A DNA stretch of 64,000 nt from Apis mellifera (GCF_003254395.2 NC_037649.1:9015931-9079930); one strand, 5' to 3'. Counted from the stretch's first letter, positions 25,001-39,924 are shown. Program-made: numbers and translations. The notes: generated from the sequence alone by a model not told the origin.

Positions 25001-25924
25001 CTCGTTCTTTTTATCCCAGGATCGATCGAATTTCTCCACGCAAACTGGACGCAATCTTAAGAACATCTCAATTCATTCGCAAGAAATTCCAAATTCCCTC
25101 TCGTTGGACCAATTATCACCATTATCTCTACTCTTCTCGCAAAAATCTCTCTACGCAATTTTCCACGATTTAACATTGTTGCGATGTCCCCGCTATTTTT
25201 ATTCCAGGGAGTTCTGGAAAAACTGCTGCAAGTCTATCTATCCATGGGAAAGTTGGAGGATAGGTGTTGAGGATAGGAGCATGTGCGAGGACACGGGCGG
25301 TTCTTGTTCGTGCAACTCGGCATAAAAGTAGTCCATAATTCACGGTTGAATCCACGCCGAGATTACGGTTACGTTGAAACCGGTGGCAGGCTCGCCAGCC
25401 ACTCCGGTAGCCGTTTCGCCAACCATCGGCCGACAGTTATTGACTTTCATCCTTCCGTCCCGCGGATTTCTTCGCGTATTCCTTCCTCCCTCCTCCCTTC
25501 CTCGGGAGGAATCCAATGCAAAATGCAATCGTGCGATCGGCGCGTGATTCTGATTAGACGGATACGCGTGATGGTATAGCCAGCCAGGTTCCATTCTTCA
25601 CAGAGGATGAGGAATAAAAGGATGAGGAGAGTTGTTAAAACGAATCGTGGAGAAACGTGGATGGATGGTTATCAGAGATATGGAAATAAAGAGAAGATTG
25701 GAAATTCATATACGCGTCAAGTTCATCGGGTGAAAAAGAAGATTTTACTTTTCATTCTAAATTTTAACACTTAAAATTTATCGTTACGGATAATCACCGG
25801 GATGTGCGATCATATATTTCCTATTTTACTTTCAAGTCGTTAAATTATCGAAGTAAGAGAGCAAATATATTATTCTGTTATTATTATTTTTTTCTTCCCC
25901 CTCCTCTCATCATTTATCACGGGT

Positions 25925-25946
25925 TTATATATATATATATATATAA
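25925..25946. repeat. TA dinucleotide repeat
   Basis: About 11 alternating TA units inside the giant intron. Confidence 0.85.
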
Positions 25947-27041
25947 AGGATGCACATATTGGAAATGACGAACGATTGTGAACGTTGGCGATAAGATAGT
26001 AGTAACGAGAATTGTAATATTGTTCCCTCTGGAGAGAGTTTAAACGGGTGGAGATCGTGATGTTGCGGCAATAAAGTGGTAATGTTACGACGTTATAAAG
26101 CGATAGTTAAGTTTATGGTGATTAGTTTAATGATGGAATATTGAGATAAAATAATAGCGATTTATCCGTCTAACACGGTATACCGGTAATAATGTATCTT
26201 GCGAAGCTCGTGTAAGGCATGTCTCGATGAAAATGGAAACGAGGTTACAGGCTGATACAGGCCGCGTTAACGTAACTTACGATCCTTCCTCTTTTTCTTT
26301 TTTCACCTTTTTTTTTTCAATCTCCCCTTATCCTTAATTTATCCTACTTTAAACGAGAAGGAAAGAAGCCTAAAAGATTTTTAAAAACGCGTAATTCATT
26401 TCACGCGAGAAATAATTATTATCCTTTAAAAATGTAAATTCACGCGTGCAACTCGATAATTATCTTCCAATTACCAAGAACGAATCTTAACACCTCTCTT
26501 AAAAGTTGGAAATAAAATTACTTAAAATAAAATATGAAAAATGAAATGCCGTAAGACGGCTCTTCTACGATTCTCGAAGATTCTGTTCGATCGATTTCAC
26601 CGCGCGCGAGAAAGAGAGAGGAAACAAGAAGAAGAAGAAGAAAGTCTTCTCGCCATCTGTCAAACTTGTAATAAATGAAATTATCTAAAACAAAAAAAAA
26701 CCTAAAAATCAATAAAAATCTCGAATTCTCTCCTATTTCTCGACGAGAGAAGAAAGATGTGTGTACGATTCTCAAAGATTCTAAGATTCTCGATCGACGA
26801 AAAAGAATAGAAAAGAAGAAAGATCTCCTGGCGAAGATGATGCCTCGTGGGTGTAACGAGTCGCCGTCCGCGATTATGAGAGGCGCATAAGACACGACTC
26901 GCGCGTTCATCCTCGCCGCCGTTCGAGACTCGTTCGAGGCGAATTGAACGGGTTAGAAGCGTGTGGGCGTGCAACGCACAACAACACATCCACGGCCAGC
27001 CTTATAATAATCGTGGCCAAACCGATTTGAATAGATGAATC

Positions 27042-27083
27042 GAGGAGGAGGAGAAGGAGAAGGAAAAGGAGAAGGAGGAGAAG
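27042..27083. repeat. GGA/GAA purine tract
   Basis: Mixed GAGGAG, GAAGGA and AAAGGA units; intronic and low-complexity. It generates a spurious Leu/Ser/Phe-rich frame on the minus strand. Confidence 0.8.
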
Positions 27084-30000
27084 GTTCGATTCCACCTTGG
27101 AAGCATTCCCTTTCCAACGATGCGTTTTATCGAGGAAAGTAGACAGTGTTGCTGAAAATCTAACAACAACGGCGCAAACGCATTAGCGAGCAAGAATTAT
27201 GGACGCGATTACGATTCTACCATTTTGCACCATCGAAGCACACGATTCCGAACCATTTACGACCGATACATCCGTGTGATTATTTTCTACGTTTGTACAC
27301 GTGCGCCAAGCATTATTCTCCAGCTTGAAAGAATATAATGGAGGGAATATAATGGAGCTTGTTTGGCAGTGAAATATTCTTTTAGCGCGCGTTGGATGGA
27401 AGGGAAGAAAGAAGCGATTGCGGAGAAGCGATTACAGCGATCGGGAGGGAGGGAGGAGAAGGAGTTGGGAAATATAAAGTGTTGAAATAGTTATAGGGAT
27501 TTTGCATTATGTACTAAAATACACTTTTTTCTTTTCTCTTTTTTTTTTTCTTTCCTTTCTTTCGTTCGAATGAAACTATGTTTACCGGAGAGAACGGTAA
27601 AGAAAATAACGTTTCGCGTCGTAGAAAAGGAATTCCCAGAACGGTGTTTGCGTCCTGAACATGGAACAACGTTCACAGGCGATGCTAATGAAGCTAGTAA
27701 CCCCTGTGCTAATATTAAAGAACCGTTTCCGCCGTTTGAAAACGGTTCTCCCGTTAAATGCCCCCGTCAACCGCAATTAAACCGATGCTCGAAATTTCTC
27801 GCGGATAAATTTAAGATGCTAGAGTACGTGTACGTTGGTTAAATTTAGTCGATTGTTGGATAATATCCTTTTCGAGAGGATATTTCTATCCCCTTATACG
27901 AATAAATAAAATTTGGAAAAAAGATTGGTATGTTTCGTAGAATCGTTTTCCGTGAAAAACGATATAAATACGTGTCGTCGCGAAACTGAAAGTGGATATT
28001 TATTCAATTTTGTAGAGTTTCCCGTATTTAAATTTCTCACGTATATGCATAAACTTCCGCAGTCCAATTATAATAACACGAGGCTTTAAATCTTAGATAG
28101 AACAGTTTGTACAACTCGTACAAACACATTTCGTAGGTTGAAAAAAAATTGGCGCGTTACGCAACTCGTATTGCATTTTACGAGAAATTGCGTAAACTCG
28201 AAATGATGCAAAATCTATAAAACCACGATTACAAAATGGAATATGTAACGTGAAATATCGGTGGAATGTTAACGAGCAATGAAGAAACTGAAAATTTTTA
28301 ATTTAGACACAAGCTTTTAATTTTTCATTTTTAATCTTATTATATTTCTTGCGCGTTTCTATACTCTTTACTGCAAATCGATAAATGTCAATGGTTAAGA
28401 GATAGTAAAAGCGATTTGATTGAAATTTTATAATTCGAAATAAATCAACGCTGTTGCAATAATTAGCGCTGAGTAATATATAATCGAACGTCTGAATTAT
28501 TACGACGACGGACGGAATTGAAAAATTCATCAAAATTTTTATATCTTTTTATTATTGATCAATTATAAATAGCAAATTGGAGAATATTTTTTATTTTCTT
28601 ATATGTATATATTTCAAAGATAAACAAACGAATAGTCGAGATATTAATTAATTAACCAGAGTACACGGAGGTAGCAGTTTATTTCGAAGAACTCGCCATT
28701 GTATCCCAACATCATCGATGAAATTCGATGTTAATAATGATTTCCACCTTGGGGCATCGACCGGTAGTTGGTAAACCACGTAACATTACCGGTTTCCATT
28801 GATTTATCGATCCATTGAAAGGGTGAGACAGACAAGGTTTAGTCGTGTCGATAAAACTTGTACTGTGTTGTACTCATCGTCTTAATGGAAAATATCGATG
28901 AAAATAGAACACACGGTGTGCTGCAAAGGGAAAGGTAACGTAAAATTACCCGTTCCTTGCGATTTATTACATTTCTCTCCACTTCTACCATCAACAAATC
29001 TTATTCTATTAGGACAAATTGACTTTTATTTCTTTACAATCACTTCGAATTACATCCAAGTGTTGTAAAATACTCAAACCAATTACATTATACATATATA
29101 TATATATATGTATTTACTTGCGCATAGACAGACTGAAAATTCTAATTTCTTGAGAATTAAAAAAAAAATAAATAGCAGAAAGGAAAGAGAATCGAATCGA
29201 TTTATCATCCATCCTCGCACAACGATTTTAACGTCCAACAATTATTCAACACGGTTACACAATCAAGAACCGGATCAGAAACAGTTTATCGATTTCTCAT
29301 CCTGATTAAGTCGAATCGAAGAACGAGCAGATTAGAACTGCAGTCCAACTCTCGATCGCTTTCCATTTCCGCGAAAAACGTGGATCGATCCTTCGTCAAA
29401 ATAGGCCGTGACGATTTTGATTAAATTTCACCTATTCGAGGTATCCCACTCGTTGGACCGTGACGTTTATCCGAACATCGCTTTCTTAACAGCTTATCGA
29501 TACGAGAATCCTCGTCTGGGACCAGATCCATAAAAGAAAAAATATTCCAAGAACCAATATTTTTTAAAAGCAATTTTCAAATTTCGTCTTCGACATTAAA
29601 AATTGGGATTCAAATGTATAATATATATATTTTGGTGTTTGCGTTCCACCGTGTATAACACGGAGGCGTGGCCCCACGCGAATCGTGGCGGCAAAGTCGA
29701 AGCTTCGATTCGGTTTCGAGGAAACCTTTTGCTGGGCTTGGCCAATTTATCCCTGGCTTTCTATTTTGCGAGGATTTCGTTCGGAAACGTTTATCGTTCG
29801 CCTTACCGTTTCACGGGTTCCATCGCTTCCGAGATATCAGAAGATCGATTTGTTACGTCCGGATGAGTTATAGAGAGGTGGAGGAGTCGGATGATAAATG
29901 ACGCTTAAGGCGGATAGTTTGTACGGAATTTGAAGGCGCGTTAAGTGTGCCGGTGTCGCGCGGAGGGGATGTATCGTTTCAATCTCTACGATATTTTTCT

Positions 30001-31675
30001 TCGACTTTTTCCCCTTTAATCGAGAGCTAATGGATGAAAGTGCATCTTTCCCCGACGAAATTTCGTTTCTCTAAAAAATTATTATCGAATAATAATTTTC
30101 TATTCCTATAAAATTCGTTAAAAAGAATGATTTTTCTTCTATATTCGCATAAAATTTAGTCACACGGTGTTATAAATTAATATTCGAATAAAAAAAAAAA
30201 AGAGTATAATTTCAAATTTACGAAACGAAAACCTTCCCCGATTATACGATTTAATCTCGCGCCAAATTGCAGAACGATCCTCCACACTGATACGGGATCA
30301 AATTTGCCACGCTGAATCGTTAATTTCCTACTGGAAATTGGTCATCCGCGATTCGCAATAGTATCGATTCCACGATCTCGATGGAACACCGTGTAATTCG
30401 AGAATTCACTCGCGAATATCTAATCACCAATTTTCCTCGTGCTCGTACTGCTCCTTTTTCCTTTCCCTTCGCTCCACGCGAAGAAAATAGACGTTGTTTC
30501 GAGGATGGATGCATAATTTTCTCCCCGGGTTTCACGACCAATTCGCTATTAAACCGCGATGATTATGCTTGTTGCTCGATCGTAAAGCGTCAGAAGTTAG
30601 TCGGGATCGTTTATTGTGAGCCGCGCGCCACCGAGAAGATCGACGAGTTTAGCCTCTTTATTTATCCAACGGATTCTTATGGAGAGCGACGCGGTGGAGG
30701 GGAGGCGTATACATCCGAGCGTAGATATCGACCGCGATACGCAACGATTTATGCCTATTAACGGGTGGTTAATTTTCCAGGATCGAGAGGATCGAGAGAT
30801 ACATATATACTTTCGGTTCAATCTATCTAGATTCGAAATCTAAGAGATATTTCTAAAATTCGTAATTCGAGGAAAGTTATCTTCTCCTCCCTTTAACAAA
30901 TAATTCAAAATAGAAACGAAAATCAACGATCACTCGTAGCTTCACAATTCATTATTATAATCGTTAGTTGCTCAATTATTCCGCTAGAGGGCACCATCGC
31001 CCAGAGCACACCTTGCTCGCAATTCCATCGAATTGTAAATTTTTAAAATTCCAAATATATATGTATATATAATTTTCGTTCCTTTTTCTCCAGTGAAATT
31101 GAATACGTACGAACTTTCGATGCAATTTCAACCACTTATCCAATCCATTACTTCCAATAAACGATACAAATCGGCCATATACCGATAGAGACAAGACACG
31201 TACGTTTCGATCCAAGGAGGAAAAAAAAAAATATCCTCCGCCCCGTATATATCTCGTTCCATCGAAAGTTACACGATCCAACTTCCGATAATTTGCAACG
31301 CGCGTGTACCGGCGGAAAATTTTTTCTTCCGAGAAGCATAAGATATTGTTCTCAACTTTTCCCTGTCAACGCGCCCCTTTCATACCGATACTTCCTGCTG
31401 GCGATCATATCGGCCAACATTTTACCGTTCCACTTTCGATAAACATCTGAAACACAATACGTTCTAATTCCGGAACCACCGAGGTTCGTTTATGGGCTGT
31501 AAAACTAGGCACGTTCTTCTACACTAGGCGCACCATTAACGGCACAGTTTTTTCTTTTTTTTCCTTTCTTTTTCGCCACGCCACAGCCGGACAAAGTCAC
31601 GAAACTCTTGTAGCGGTCTCGTTCCATATTTGGAGGATCGAGAAGGAGAGAGAGAGAGAAAAAAACGAAGGATCG

Positions 31676-31720
31676 ACGAGCGAGCGAGCGAGCGAGCGAC
31701 CGACCGACCGACCGACCGAC
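31676..31720. repeat. Compound tetranucleotide repeat CGAG/CGAC
   Basis: About four to five CGAG units switch directly into about six CGAC units. A switch between related tetranucleotides suggests a point mutation spread by slippage. Confidence 0.85.
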
Positions 31721-34700
31721 TCTCTTTCGCGTCGTCGCGTTGATTACCAAGGCTGTAAAAACGCCATTTGCCTTGTTCGTGCGTTCGTCTCGTGCGAGAG
31801 AGGTTAATTCGTCTCTCGGCTGGAAGGAGGAGAGTCGCTGAGCGGAGGAGAGGAAACGCGAGATTTGATTCAGATCGGATTCGCGCGCGTGAATATTTTT
31901 CACGCGATTTTAATTTTAATCCTCGAATATTTAATCGCCGGCGACGAGCGTTTGGAATAACTGTGCTGCGAGAGTCGTTGACAGGTAAACGACTTGGAAT
32001 TTATAGCGCGTGGCGATTATTAAATTTACATTTAAACGCGCTGGAGAGAAGTTTTTAAGTAGAAAGTAAAAATTATAAATGATTTTTGTTTTGAACGAGG
32101 AACTTTGACGATCAATGGAAATAGATTCTCGTCTTTATTCCAGCGAGATATATTTTTAGATAGATAAGTGGAAGGATAAGTGTGAAAAAATGATTCTTTC
32201 TCTTCGAGATATGCGAGAATATACGAGAAGCATAAACCTTCTCCTTTCCGACCGGAAGAGATCAGTTGGATTTTGACGAATCGACACGAACCTGTTCTCG
32301 CTTCTTAAAATTTAACCAAGATTTATCTCGGAAATCCAGTCAGGTTTTGAAAGATAAATGAATTCTGGCCGTTCAACGCCTATCCGTCGCAACAAGATTG
32401 ATAACTCTTCTCGTTGCGCAACAATTAAATTGCACACGGTGAAAGTACGCAAACGCGTGGTATAATTTTTACGTTTATCTTCTTAGGTTGGCGATAAAAA
32501 AAAACGTCGTTCAACTATGAAACGGCATAGAGAATTCTTCTCTTCCGAGAAGCCATAATTGCATAGGATTTCGAAGAGAAGGGAACGTGTCCCCTAAGGT
32601 TTCGATGTTCACGGTTACACATACCACGTACTCAATGGGCATAAAATCATTTCTTAATGAGCGCTTATAATCCGTAAACGGAATTTCTGCTATGCAAATA
32701 CGCGCCTGGCTTCGATTACTTTCTTCGATTACGCCATAAAAAAAAAAAATGAGAGAGAATCCTCGTGAAATTTGATAGATTCGAGAGAAAACACACCTCG
32801 ACGCGCACAAATTTCGTATCCGTTCGGAGAAAAAAAATTGAAGCGAAATAAAACAGGAGGAAAAATTTTAATTACTTAGAATGGAAATCATTGGGCGAAT
32901 CATTACGCTCTCCGTTCAAGTCGAAGCTAGCACGCGAGAGCGTTATTAATGCCCCTATCCTTAAAAACCTGTATATCTGCTCTTTATCCATATCTGATCG
33001 TGTAAAAACTTTTTTCAACCACGGGCTAAAGATTCCATCGACGTAACCAACGTTATCACCATACGATGTATAATTATAAATCGCGAAATCTAATTTACAA
33101 TTTGTTCCGCGTAATAATCGCAAAAAGAAAAAAAAACACGATCAAAGGAAGAATAAAAATGGAGGAACGTAACGCGATACAGAAGAAGAAGAAAAATACA
33201 TTTATATCTTCTATAAAATAAGAATAACAAGATTATCGAATCTGAACGCCTCGATTTTTCACCCATCATTTCCTTGAATGCAAATTTACCGAATGCAGAG
33301 AAGAATATTTTTTGTCCGAATAAATCTCGACACCTCGTTGGCCCATCATTATTGGCGCGTAAATGTAAATCTAAGAAGAAGCGGAATAATCGGAGGGAAG
33401 CCCTAAAATCCTGAGGAGGGGAGAACTCGTGTGCGCGCCCAAGATTTTTTAAAACTCTGCCTCCTTCGAAGGCTTCCCTCCCTTTAAAAGGATCACCGGC
33501 ATTCAACCGTTATTATTTCGTTTTTATTCTCATCTCTGGAACACCTAGACGAGAGAAAACACGAAACTGGATTCTATCGACGTGGGAAAACGAAACGCTC
33601 TTCACCCCTCGATCCCCCGCTTTATGCGTCGAATCTCATCCGAACCATTGAACCACTCCCTTGCACTTGCACGCAAAAACTGGTAAAACAATCTCCCCCC
33701 CCTTCTTCTTCCCTCCTTTGTCCCCCATTCAACGCGAAGGAACGTTGTAAATATCGAATCGGTCATTCCCTTTTCCCGAGTTCGAAGAGGCGTCCATGCC
33801 ATTTCTTTATCGTCCAAGTGTCGTTGCGAATTTCCCCCTCTCCTTCCAGATCCAGATCCAGATGACTCATATTTCCTTCCTCTTCGTCATCGCTTCGAAT
33901 TAACGATTAATTAATTTACTTAATTTTTCAAATATTCCACGTCAACCCAAGCTGGATGGAATCGATTCGAGGGGATTCATCGCGGTGAATGAGTTTCGAA
34001 GGTGGAAGACCTTGTACTCGGCGGCATTCGGCTATTCTAAGCGCGCGAGGGGAGGGAAAAGGAGGAAAAAAAGAAAAGAAAGGAAAAGAAAAATGCTCGA
34101 GGCTCCCTTTCACTTGGACGCCGCCGATGGAAATTACGCAACGAGGCGCGATATATCGATACGTGGCGTGTGGCCCCCGCGCCATTATCTGCTCGCGGGG
34201 TCGCGTGGATCCGCGAGTGGAGGAGGAGGAGGAGGAGGCGCGAGTTTGTGGAAAACACGGGGAAGGAAGGGGCGCTCGCTTCCACTCGCCGCTCGGCCAG
34301 CTTACGTGGCACCTATCCATAAATATCACCCTCGTATTTCGATGTAATCGCGATACCTGCAACTCAATTCTCCTCCCTACCTTCTGGCGTTGGAATCGTG
34401 GTGGCGCGCTCGTGTCCGACTTGTCCCGTAGCGCGGGATCGTGCCGAGAATTCGCGATGAGGATTCCTTCGATCGAAAGAATGAGTCGAGATTTTTTTTC
34501 TTTTTCTTTTTTTTTTTGGAGGAAATTGGAACGAATTGGAGGAAGGGCGAGTTTCGTCTTGGTGGAAAGAGGATTGAAAAATTGTCCATGCGTGATTATA
34601 TATGAGATTTATAAATGTGATATTTTATATTTTGCGCGTTGCATTTCGAAAAATTGATACATTAGATGTATATATTTTTACGTTTCGTTGAAATATTTAA

Positions 34701-34828
34701 GATATATTTTCTTTACGATTTCTTTTTAGAAATTCATTTGGAAGCAGTAACCGTAAATTGCCACTAAATTAGCAGCACCTGGTGAAATTTAGAGAAACTT
34801 ATAACGGGGAAAAATTTATAGATTTATG

Positions 34829-34872
<44 letters not shown>
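34829..34872. repeat. Long TA dinucleotide repeat
   Basis: Starts in TGTATGTGTA and continues as about 20 uninterrupted TA units. Confidence 0.9.
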
Positions 34873-34874
<2 letters not shown>

Positions 34875-36733
34875 CAGATATATATATAGTGGAACTAGAG
34901 AATGATTCGAAAATCTCTTTTTAAGGCAAGATATTTGGAAAACGAATCCACGTGTACGAGAAAGATCCAAAAAATAAGAAAGTATTTGAGATCGAGATCG
35001 AAACGAGGCATTAAACGGAAAAGAAAAGTGAGAAAAGGATGGAGGAGAAGCTATCAGCAGCCCCTTTTCCTCTAATTACATCTCGAGCTACATAATGATA
35101 CGAGATACAATAAAATAACCATTCTAATAAAAACCGCCACTTTTTCCATCTCTCGAGCGAATCGAATCGATCAAAGATCGGCGCGAAGGAAATTACGTCT
35201 AAAATAGACGCAGCAAAGCAGATCGTTTCTGGATCTGGAATGGAGTGCGAGCTTCGAAACGCGTATCGAGGGGTAAAAAGTGGAAGTGGAAACTTTTATT
35301 ACGGTGTAATTACAGCGGCGACTCGGAAAATTGGCCTGCTTTTACGCGATTTCCGTGAACACCACGTTGTCCATCGCTATTAACCGTTCCAGTTAGTGGA
35401 AACAAAGAGACGCGAAAAGAAGAAAAAGTGGATATAAGTGAAAATTTTATCCGAGTTTAATAAGATGGAATTAAATCATTCGCCATCGACGAGGAAATTG
35501 AACGGTAATTTCAATTTCCTCTCGAGAAAACGCCTTCTCTTCGCGAAATGCGAGGAAAATTGAAACGAGATTAAAATCTAATTAAATCGAGGATTAATAT
35601 TTATCTTAAGATTATCGCCGAGTTCATATCGTTCGTTCAATTAACGTATCACCGAGCGTTACCTAAAAATCTTAAAATGTCCGAACGAAAGAAATCACGC
35701 GAGCAGAGCTTTAAACGCAGTAGGCCAAGTAATTTGATTCGTAACCGTAGGTTCCATCGCGGAAGAGAGTAAAACATCACGGTCATAAATATACGCAAGT
35801 GGTTGAAATTATTGCCTGTCCCTGTGTTATTAGAAACTGCATCAAAATGATACACTTGATCGATTTCATCGAGGTCCCGGTTTCGTTCGCACTTTGAACA
35901 GTAAATTATCGGTTCCGTTACAAAATTCACCACGGCCATAGGCAACGGTTGTTGTCCAACCGATGGAAGAGAGCATTCGCGTGTCTCGACCGACCGAATG
36001 AAACGAATCGCGAATTTGTCAATTTCGATTAAAAATCTTCCTCTCTCCCTCCTCCCGAAATATCTCCATCTAAACATCTACACAAGAATCATGTATCCTG
36101 TATCAATAGCGAACCATTCCAACAACGCTCCCTCGTTACTCATAACGTTGGTCTCGCAATTCCCCTTCGCTCGATCGTATTATCGTTCTCTATCGAGCGA
36201 TATTTGTGCAACTTTCACTCTATTTAATAAACCGTTGCCTCGATCGAACCAGCCACGCTTCTATCCACTCGCTCGAAAAGAATTAAGAGAGAATTAAAAT
36301 ACGCTTCCATCCTCGTGCAAGCTCGTCAGTCGTCGTGAAATAACCGATTGAACACCACTAACCGATTAAACCCCGCGATTGCGGAATCGGTGGAAAAGAA
36401 TCGGATAACTCCGGGATCGCTGTGGAAACAAACGTTCGAAACCTTACACGTTTAACCCTCGAACGTTATCGCCAGGTGGGTTTATCAAGCGCGAGGATCT
36501 GGCGCGCACATACACACACACGCGCGTCAGAGCATGGATAGTCTCGTTTCTCTTCAACGTTTGTTGGCCAGGCGTAGCAGCTCTTGCTTTCCGCGCGCGA
36601 TCTTAATAACCGATGATTAGTGGCGGGGAGTAGAAGAGTAATATTCACGGTGGATTGGGAATGAAAACTACATTTAATACGTAGATTAACGGTAGTTAAT
36701 CCGAGGCGAGGAGGCAGGTGTTCAAAAACTGTT

Positions 36734-36751
36734 CCCCCCCCCCCCCCCCCC
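36734..36751. repeat. Poly-C run of 18
   Basis: An uninterrupted run of 18 C, rare in this AT-rich context. The exact length may be a sequencing artefact. Confidence 0.85.
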
Positions 36752-37163
36752 TCCCTCTCGCCCCTCGACGAGGACGGATAAAAAAGGTGTCTTAAGCCGG
36801 TAATCGGACACCCATTAGGCACATATCTGTGCTCTACTCGCTCACTTTCTACCTATATTTTCTCGCTATATTTCATTATCTCTTGTACATTTCTTTGCTC
36901 GTAAGCGGGGAAAATTGAAATAATAAGTTTTAATAACAAGAGAGGAGGTGCGTTTCACGAAGAGAAAAGGAAAAATTTCGAAATTCTTTTACACTTTAAC
37001 TCGTCCCTTCGTTCATCACGATGTTATACGAAGTATACTTGTATACTCTTTCGATCTGAAATAAAGGAAAAACTTCTTTCACCGAAGAAACAAAGCACAC
37101 TTTTTCCTTTCCTACGAAGCTTGAAATTAATTGGATTATTTTATATGTCAGGCCGGGCGACGC

Positions 37164-37180
37164 TCGATCGATCGATCGAT
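37164..37180. repeat. ATCG tetranucleotide repeat
   Basis: About four tandem GATC/ATCG units, self-complementary and therefore able to form a cruciform. Isolated ATCGATCG words are common throughout the window. Confidence 0.7.
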
Positions 37181-37334
37181 CATGGATCGATCCAACGTCG
37201 AATTACAACGTGGCTGGATGCGTAAATAGTAGAAGGAACAACACGATTTGCGACGAGATCGTTCGAGTCTAACGATCGTCTCATTCGAACGATCGTGGTG
37301 TGATGTCATTGTGAGAGACACACATTTCTAATTC

Positions 37335-37355
37335 GAGAGAGAGAGAGAGAGAGAC
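37335..37355. repeat. GA dinucleotide repeat
   Basis: About 10 GA units in intronic sequence. GAGAG is also the core of insect GAGA-factor sites. Confidence 0.8.
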
Positions 37356-38764
37356 GCACGGTTAGAGTGTATTGGCGTGTACCGCGCTTCCACATTCGTT
37401 CCCCGGCACGCGTCACTGAATTCTCCGTTTCGTTCGTTGCTGAAAGCAGATGCATCGCTGCCTCTCTATCGAGAATTAACTTTTACACCGGTGACATTTA
37501 AACGAATGTGATCGCTACTAAACTTTATTTATAAGCGTAATCGATTTATTGACCGCGCTCTCGTTAAATTTTAAAAGATAAGCGGATAACGTTTCAATAA
37601 CGAAACGTATTTAAAAGAAGAAGAAAGATAAATAAAACGGAGCGCTCGATGATCAAAATATTTTGATCGGTGAAACTGATAATACGGATAGATGGAGGAA
37701 GATTGATGTTGGATCGTTTCAGAGGAATTATTCCATCGAGGTCCCATGATATCCGTTATGACACGAAGAGGAATCAATATACGGCGAATATTTGATATAT
37801 TATATACACTCTTCCCTTTCACCCAATGCTGTCAGTTTGTTTAATATCACTTCTGTTATCAGCGTTCCGTGTACACTAACGTAGATAATAACACTTTATC
37901 GATCTTATCGATAGAAAAATTTTAATAAACACTGCGTAATCTTTTTTTCTTTTTTTCATTCCTTCGGTTCCCGGATGACTAACAAGAAACACCAGTCGCG
38001 AAAAAATAAAAAAGTTTTATAATCGAGTTTTTCCTTTCGAGGAAAAGGAACGATTTCATTTCTTTCTTTCTTCCTTCTTTTCCCGAGTTTTATCTATTTT
38101 TTTTTCCAATCAGTCGAAAGTGTTCCGGATTGGAAGTTATTAATTACACAGCTTTTTAAAAAAGTGTAAACAACAAGAGGAAACTTTCTATAAGACAAAC
38201 TCGTATATAATGGAACACAGTTTCTTTTTCTAATGTATAATTTGAATACAATCGGAGAACGTGTCGTGAAACGCGTCAATTGAACGCTTCGTTACTCGTT
38301 TATTTATTTATCATTTATAAATATAATGAGAAGAAAATTAGACGAAGCGGAAACAGGAAGAAATGTTTGATAAATGTTTGAGAAACGAGTGAATAAAAAA
38401 ATTCGGAGGAAACGAGAGAAATTGGAATTAAAATTAAAAATCGACGCTTGAAAACTACGCTCGATAACCACGTCCGTCGAGTATATTATCGATAAGCAGG
38501 TTTTCCTTTTTTATCGTTCTCGATACTGTTATCTGAAAACACGTAAGAGATCGATCGCACGTTACGCTTCCACCATTTCCTTTTCTTCCACGCTTCCAAC
38601 TAAGTTAAGCAAGTAAACCGTTGAATCAGAACAACTCCCTTTCTTTTTTTTTTCTTTCTTCTTTTTACACATTATTGTACGCACAGAATTGGAGCAAAAA
38701 TACTTGGTTGAATATGGTAAAAAATATCGACGTCTTTTTACGCTCGATAAAATTTTCATCGATT

Positions 38765-38786
38765 AAAAAAAAAAAAAAAAAAAAAA
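38765..38786. repeat. Poly-A run of about 22
   Basis: An uninterrupted A run on the plus strand. No associated element with target-site duplication was seen. Confidence 0.85.
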
Positions 38787-39559
38787 TACTCACTCGTGAT
38801 GCATAGGATCGTTGCATAGAAAATTGGCGAAAAATTTTCCTTAGAAACAGTTGGCCAAGTTTGAAGGCCGTGAAAGAAATATACCTGTTAACGAGATAAT
38901 AACGGAGCGAACACCTGACAGTGAAATGTCGAGTGAAAATTAACGCAAACGTGACTCATTGGTCGGTCTCGTTATTTTGTTTACCCACTTTCTATATTAC
39001 CAACAATCGTGCATTCGTAACGTTCCTTCGAAACGAATCAGGCTCATCAATTAACGTTTTCCCTTCCGAAACGCATTCGAGCTCGAGGACACAAGGATCA
39101 ATCAAGCGAATTGTACAAAGAGAGACTTTCATCGCGACAGGGAACGATGAATCGAAACGATAAGTTCGTCGAACCAGCTTTCAACGCGAAAGACAGCGGG
39201 CAAATCGAGGAGCAAAAACGGGAATCGAACTCGCTCGCTCGCCTAGCCTCGCTTTTATCTCCCATCTACTCTCGGGGACGTTCCAACTTGTATTTTAAGA
39301 CGATACGACGACTGTATCGAAGTTAACGTGTTCTATTCTAATGTAAAAGTTGAGCGTTAATCGCGAAACTTCGATCTCTTTTCCGTGGAAAAAATACAAA
39401 TTTAATTGGAACGATACGTTCTCGCTGTGTATATCAAATCTTAATTCGAACAAACACTTTCGTGAACTAAAATTTTTCACACGCAATCGTCACAATTTTC
39501 CACTCAATACAAAGAAACAAGAGAAACGTACGTACCAGCAACCGAGTATGTATGTCTTT

Positions 39560-39900
39560 GGTGATAAAAAAATCCCAAGTTTACAGGAGCGCGTGCTCGA
39601 GGAGTTGAATTTGATCGAGCACGATGAAGACGAGTGAACGACAGATTGGCGGTGGTTGTTGCGCGACGAGAGGAGGTCTGTCGCTCGCGAGGGGGGACGC
39701 AAAAAAGCGAGCAGACACCGACGACCAAGGTTTCCCGCCATTTTAACCAACATGTGAAACGCAGCCTTCCGCCACACGGAAGAATGGCTCGACTGAACCA
39801 GAGGGATACACGCGTGGCCGGCCACCAGACGTTCAACTCACCGACCATAGAAAAGTATTTTTGGAATCGCACGGCTGCTCGTCACTCCATTCCCCGCGCG
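39560..39900. promoter_or_regulatory. GC/CpG-rich patch with E2F-like site, possible regulatory element
   Basis: A block visibly richer in G/C and CpG than its surroundings. It contains TTTCCCGCCA at 39731-39740, a match to the E2F consensus (TTTSSCGC), and reads ATGGCGGGAAA on the gene strand. It could be an alternative promoter or first exon for the host gene. No splice donor of good quality in phase with exon F was found, so this is only a candidate. Confidence 0.25.
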
Positions 39901-39924
39901 GACGTCAGAATTATTGACCCCTTT

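Noticed and set aside
25340..25594. 84-codon minus-strand frame with non-repetitive sequence (MEPGWLYHHAYPSNQ start)
   Set aside because: Considered as an alternative first exon on the gene strand, but no good donor in phase with exon F was found before the stop.
33989..34657. Plus-strand open frame of 222 codons, the longest in the window
   Set aside because: Composition is Arg/Gly/Glu-rich from GGA and AAG tracts, it overlaps comparable frames on both strands, and no domain or signal is recognisable. Long frames arise easily in this CpG-rich stretch.
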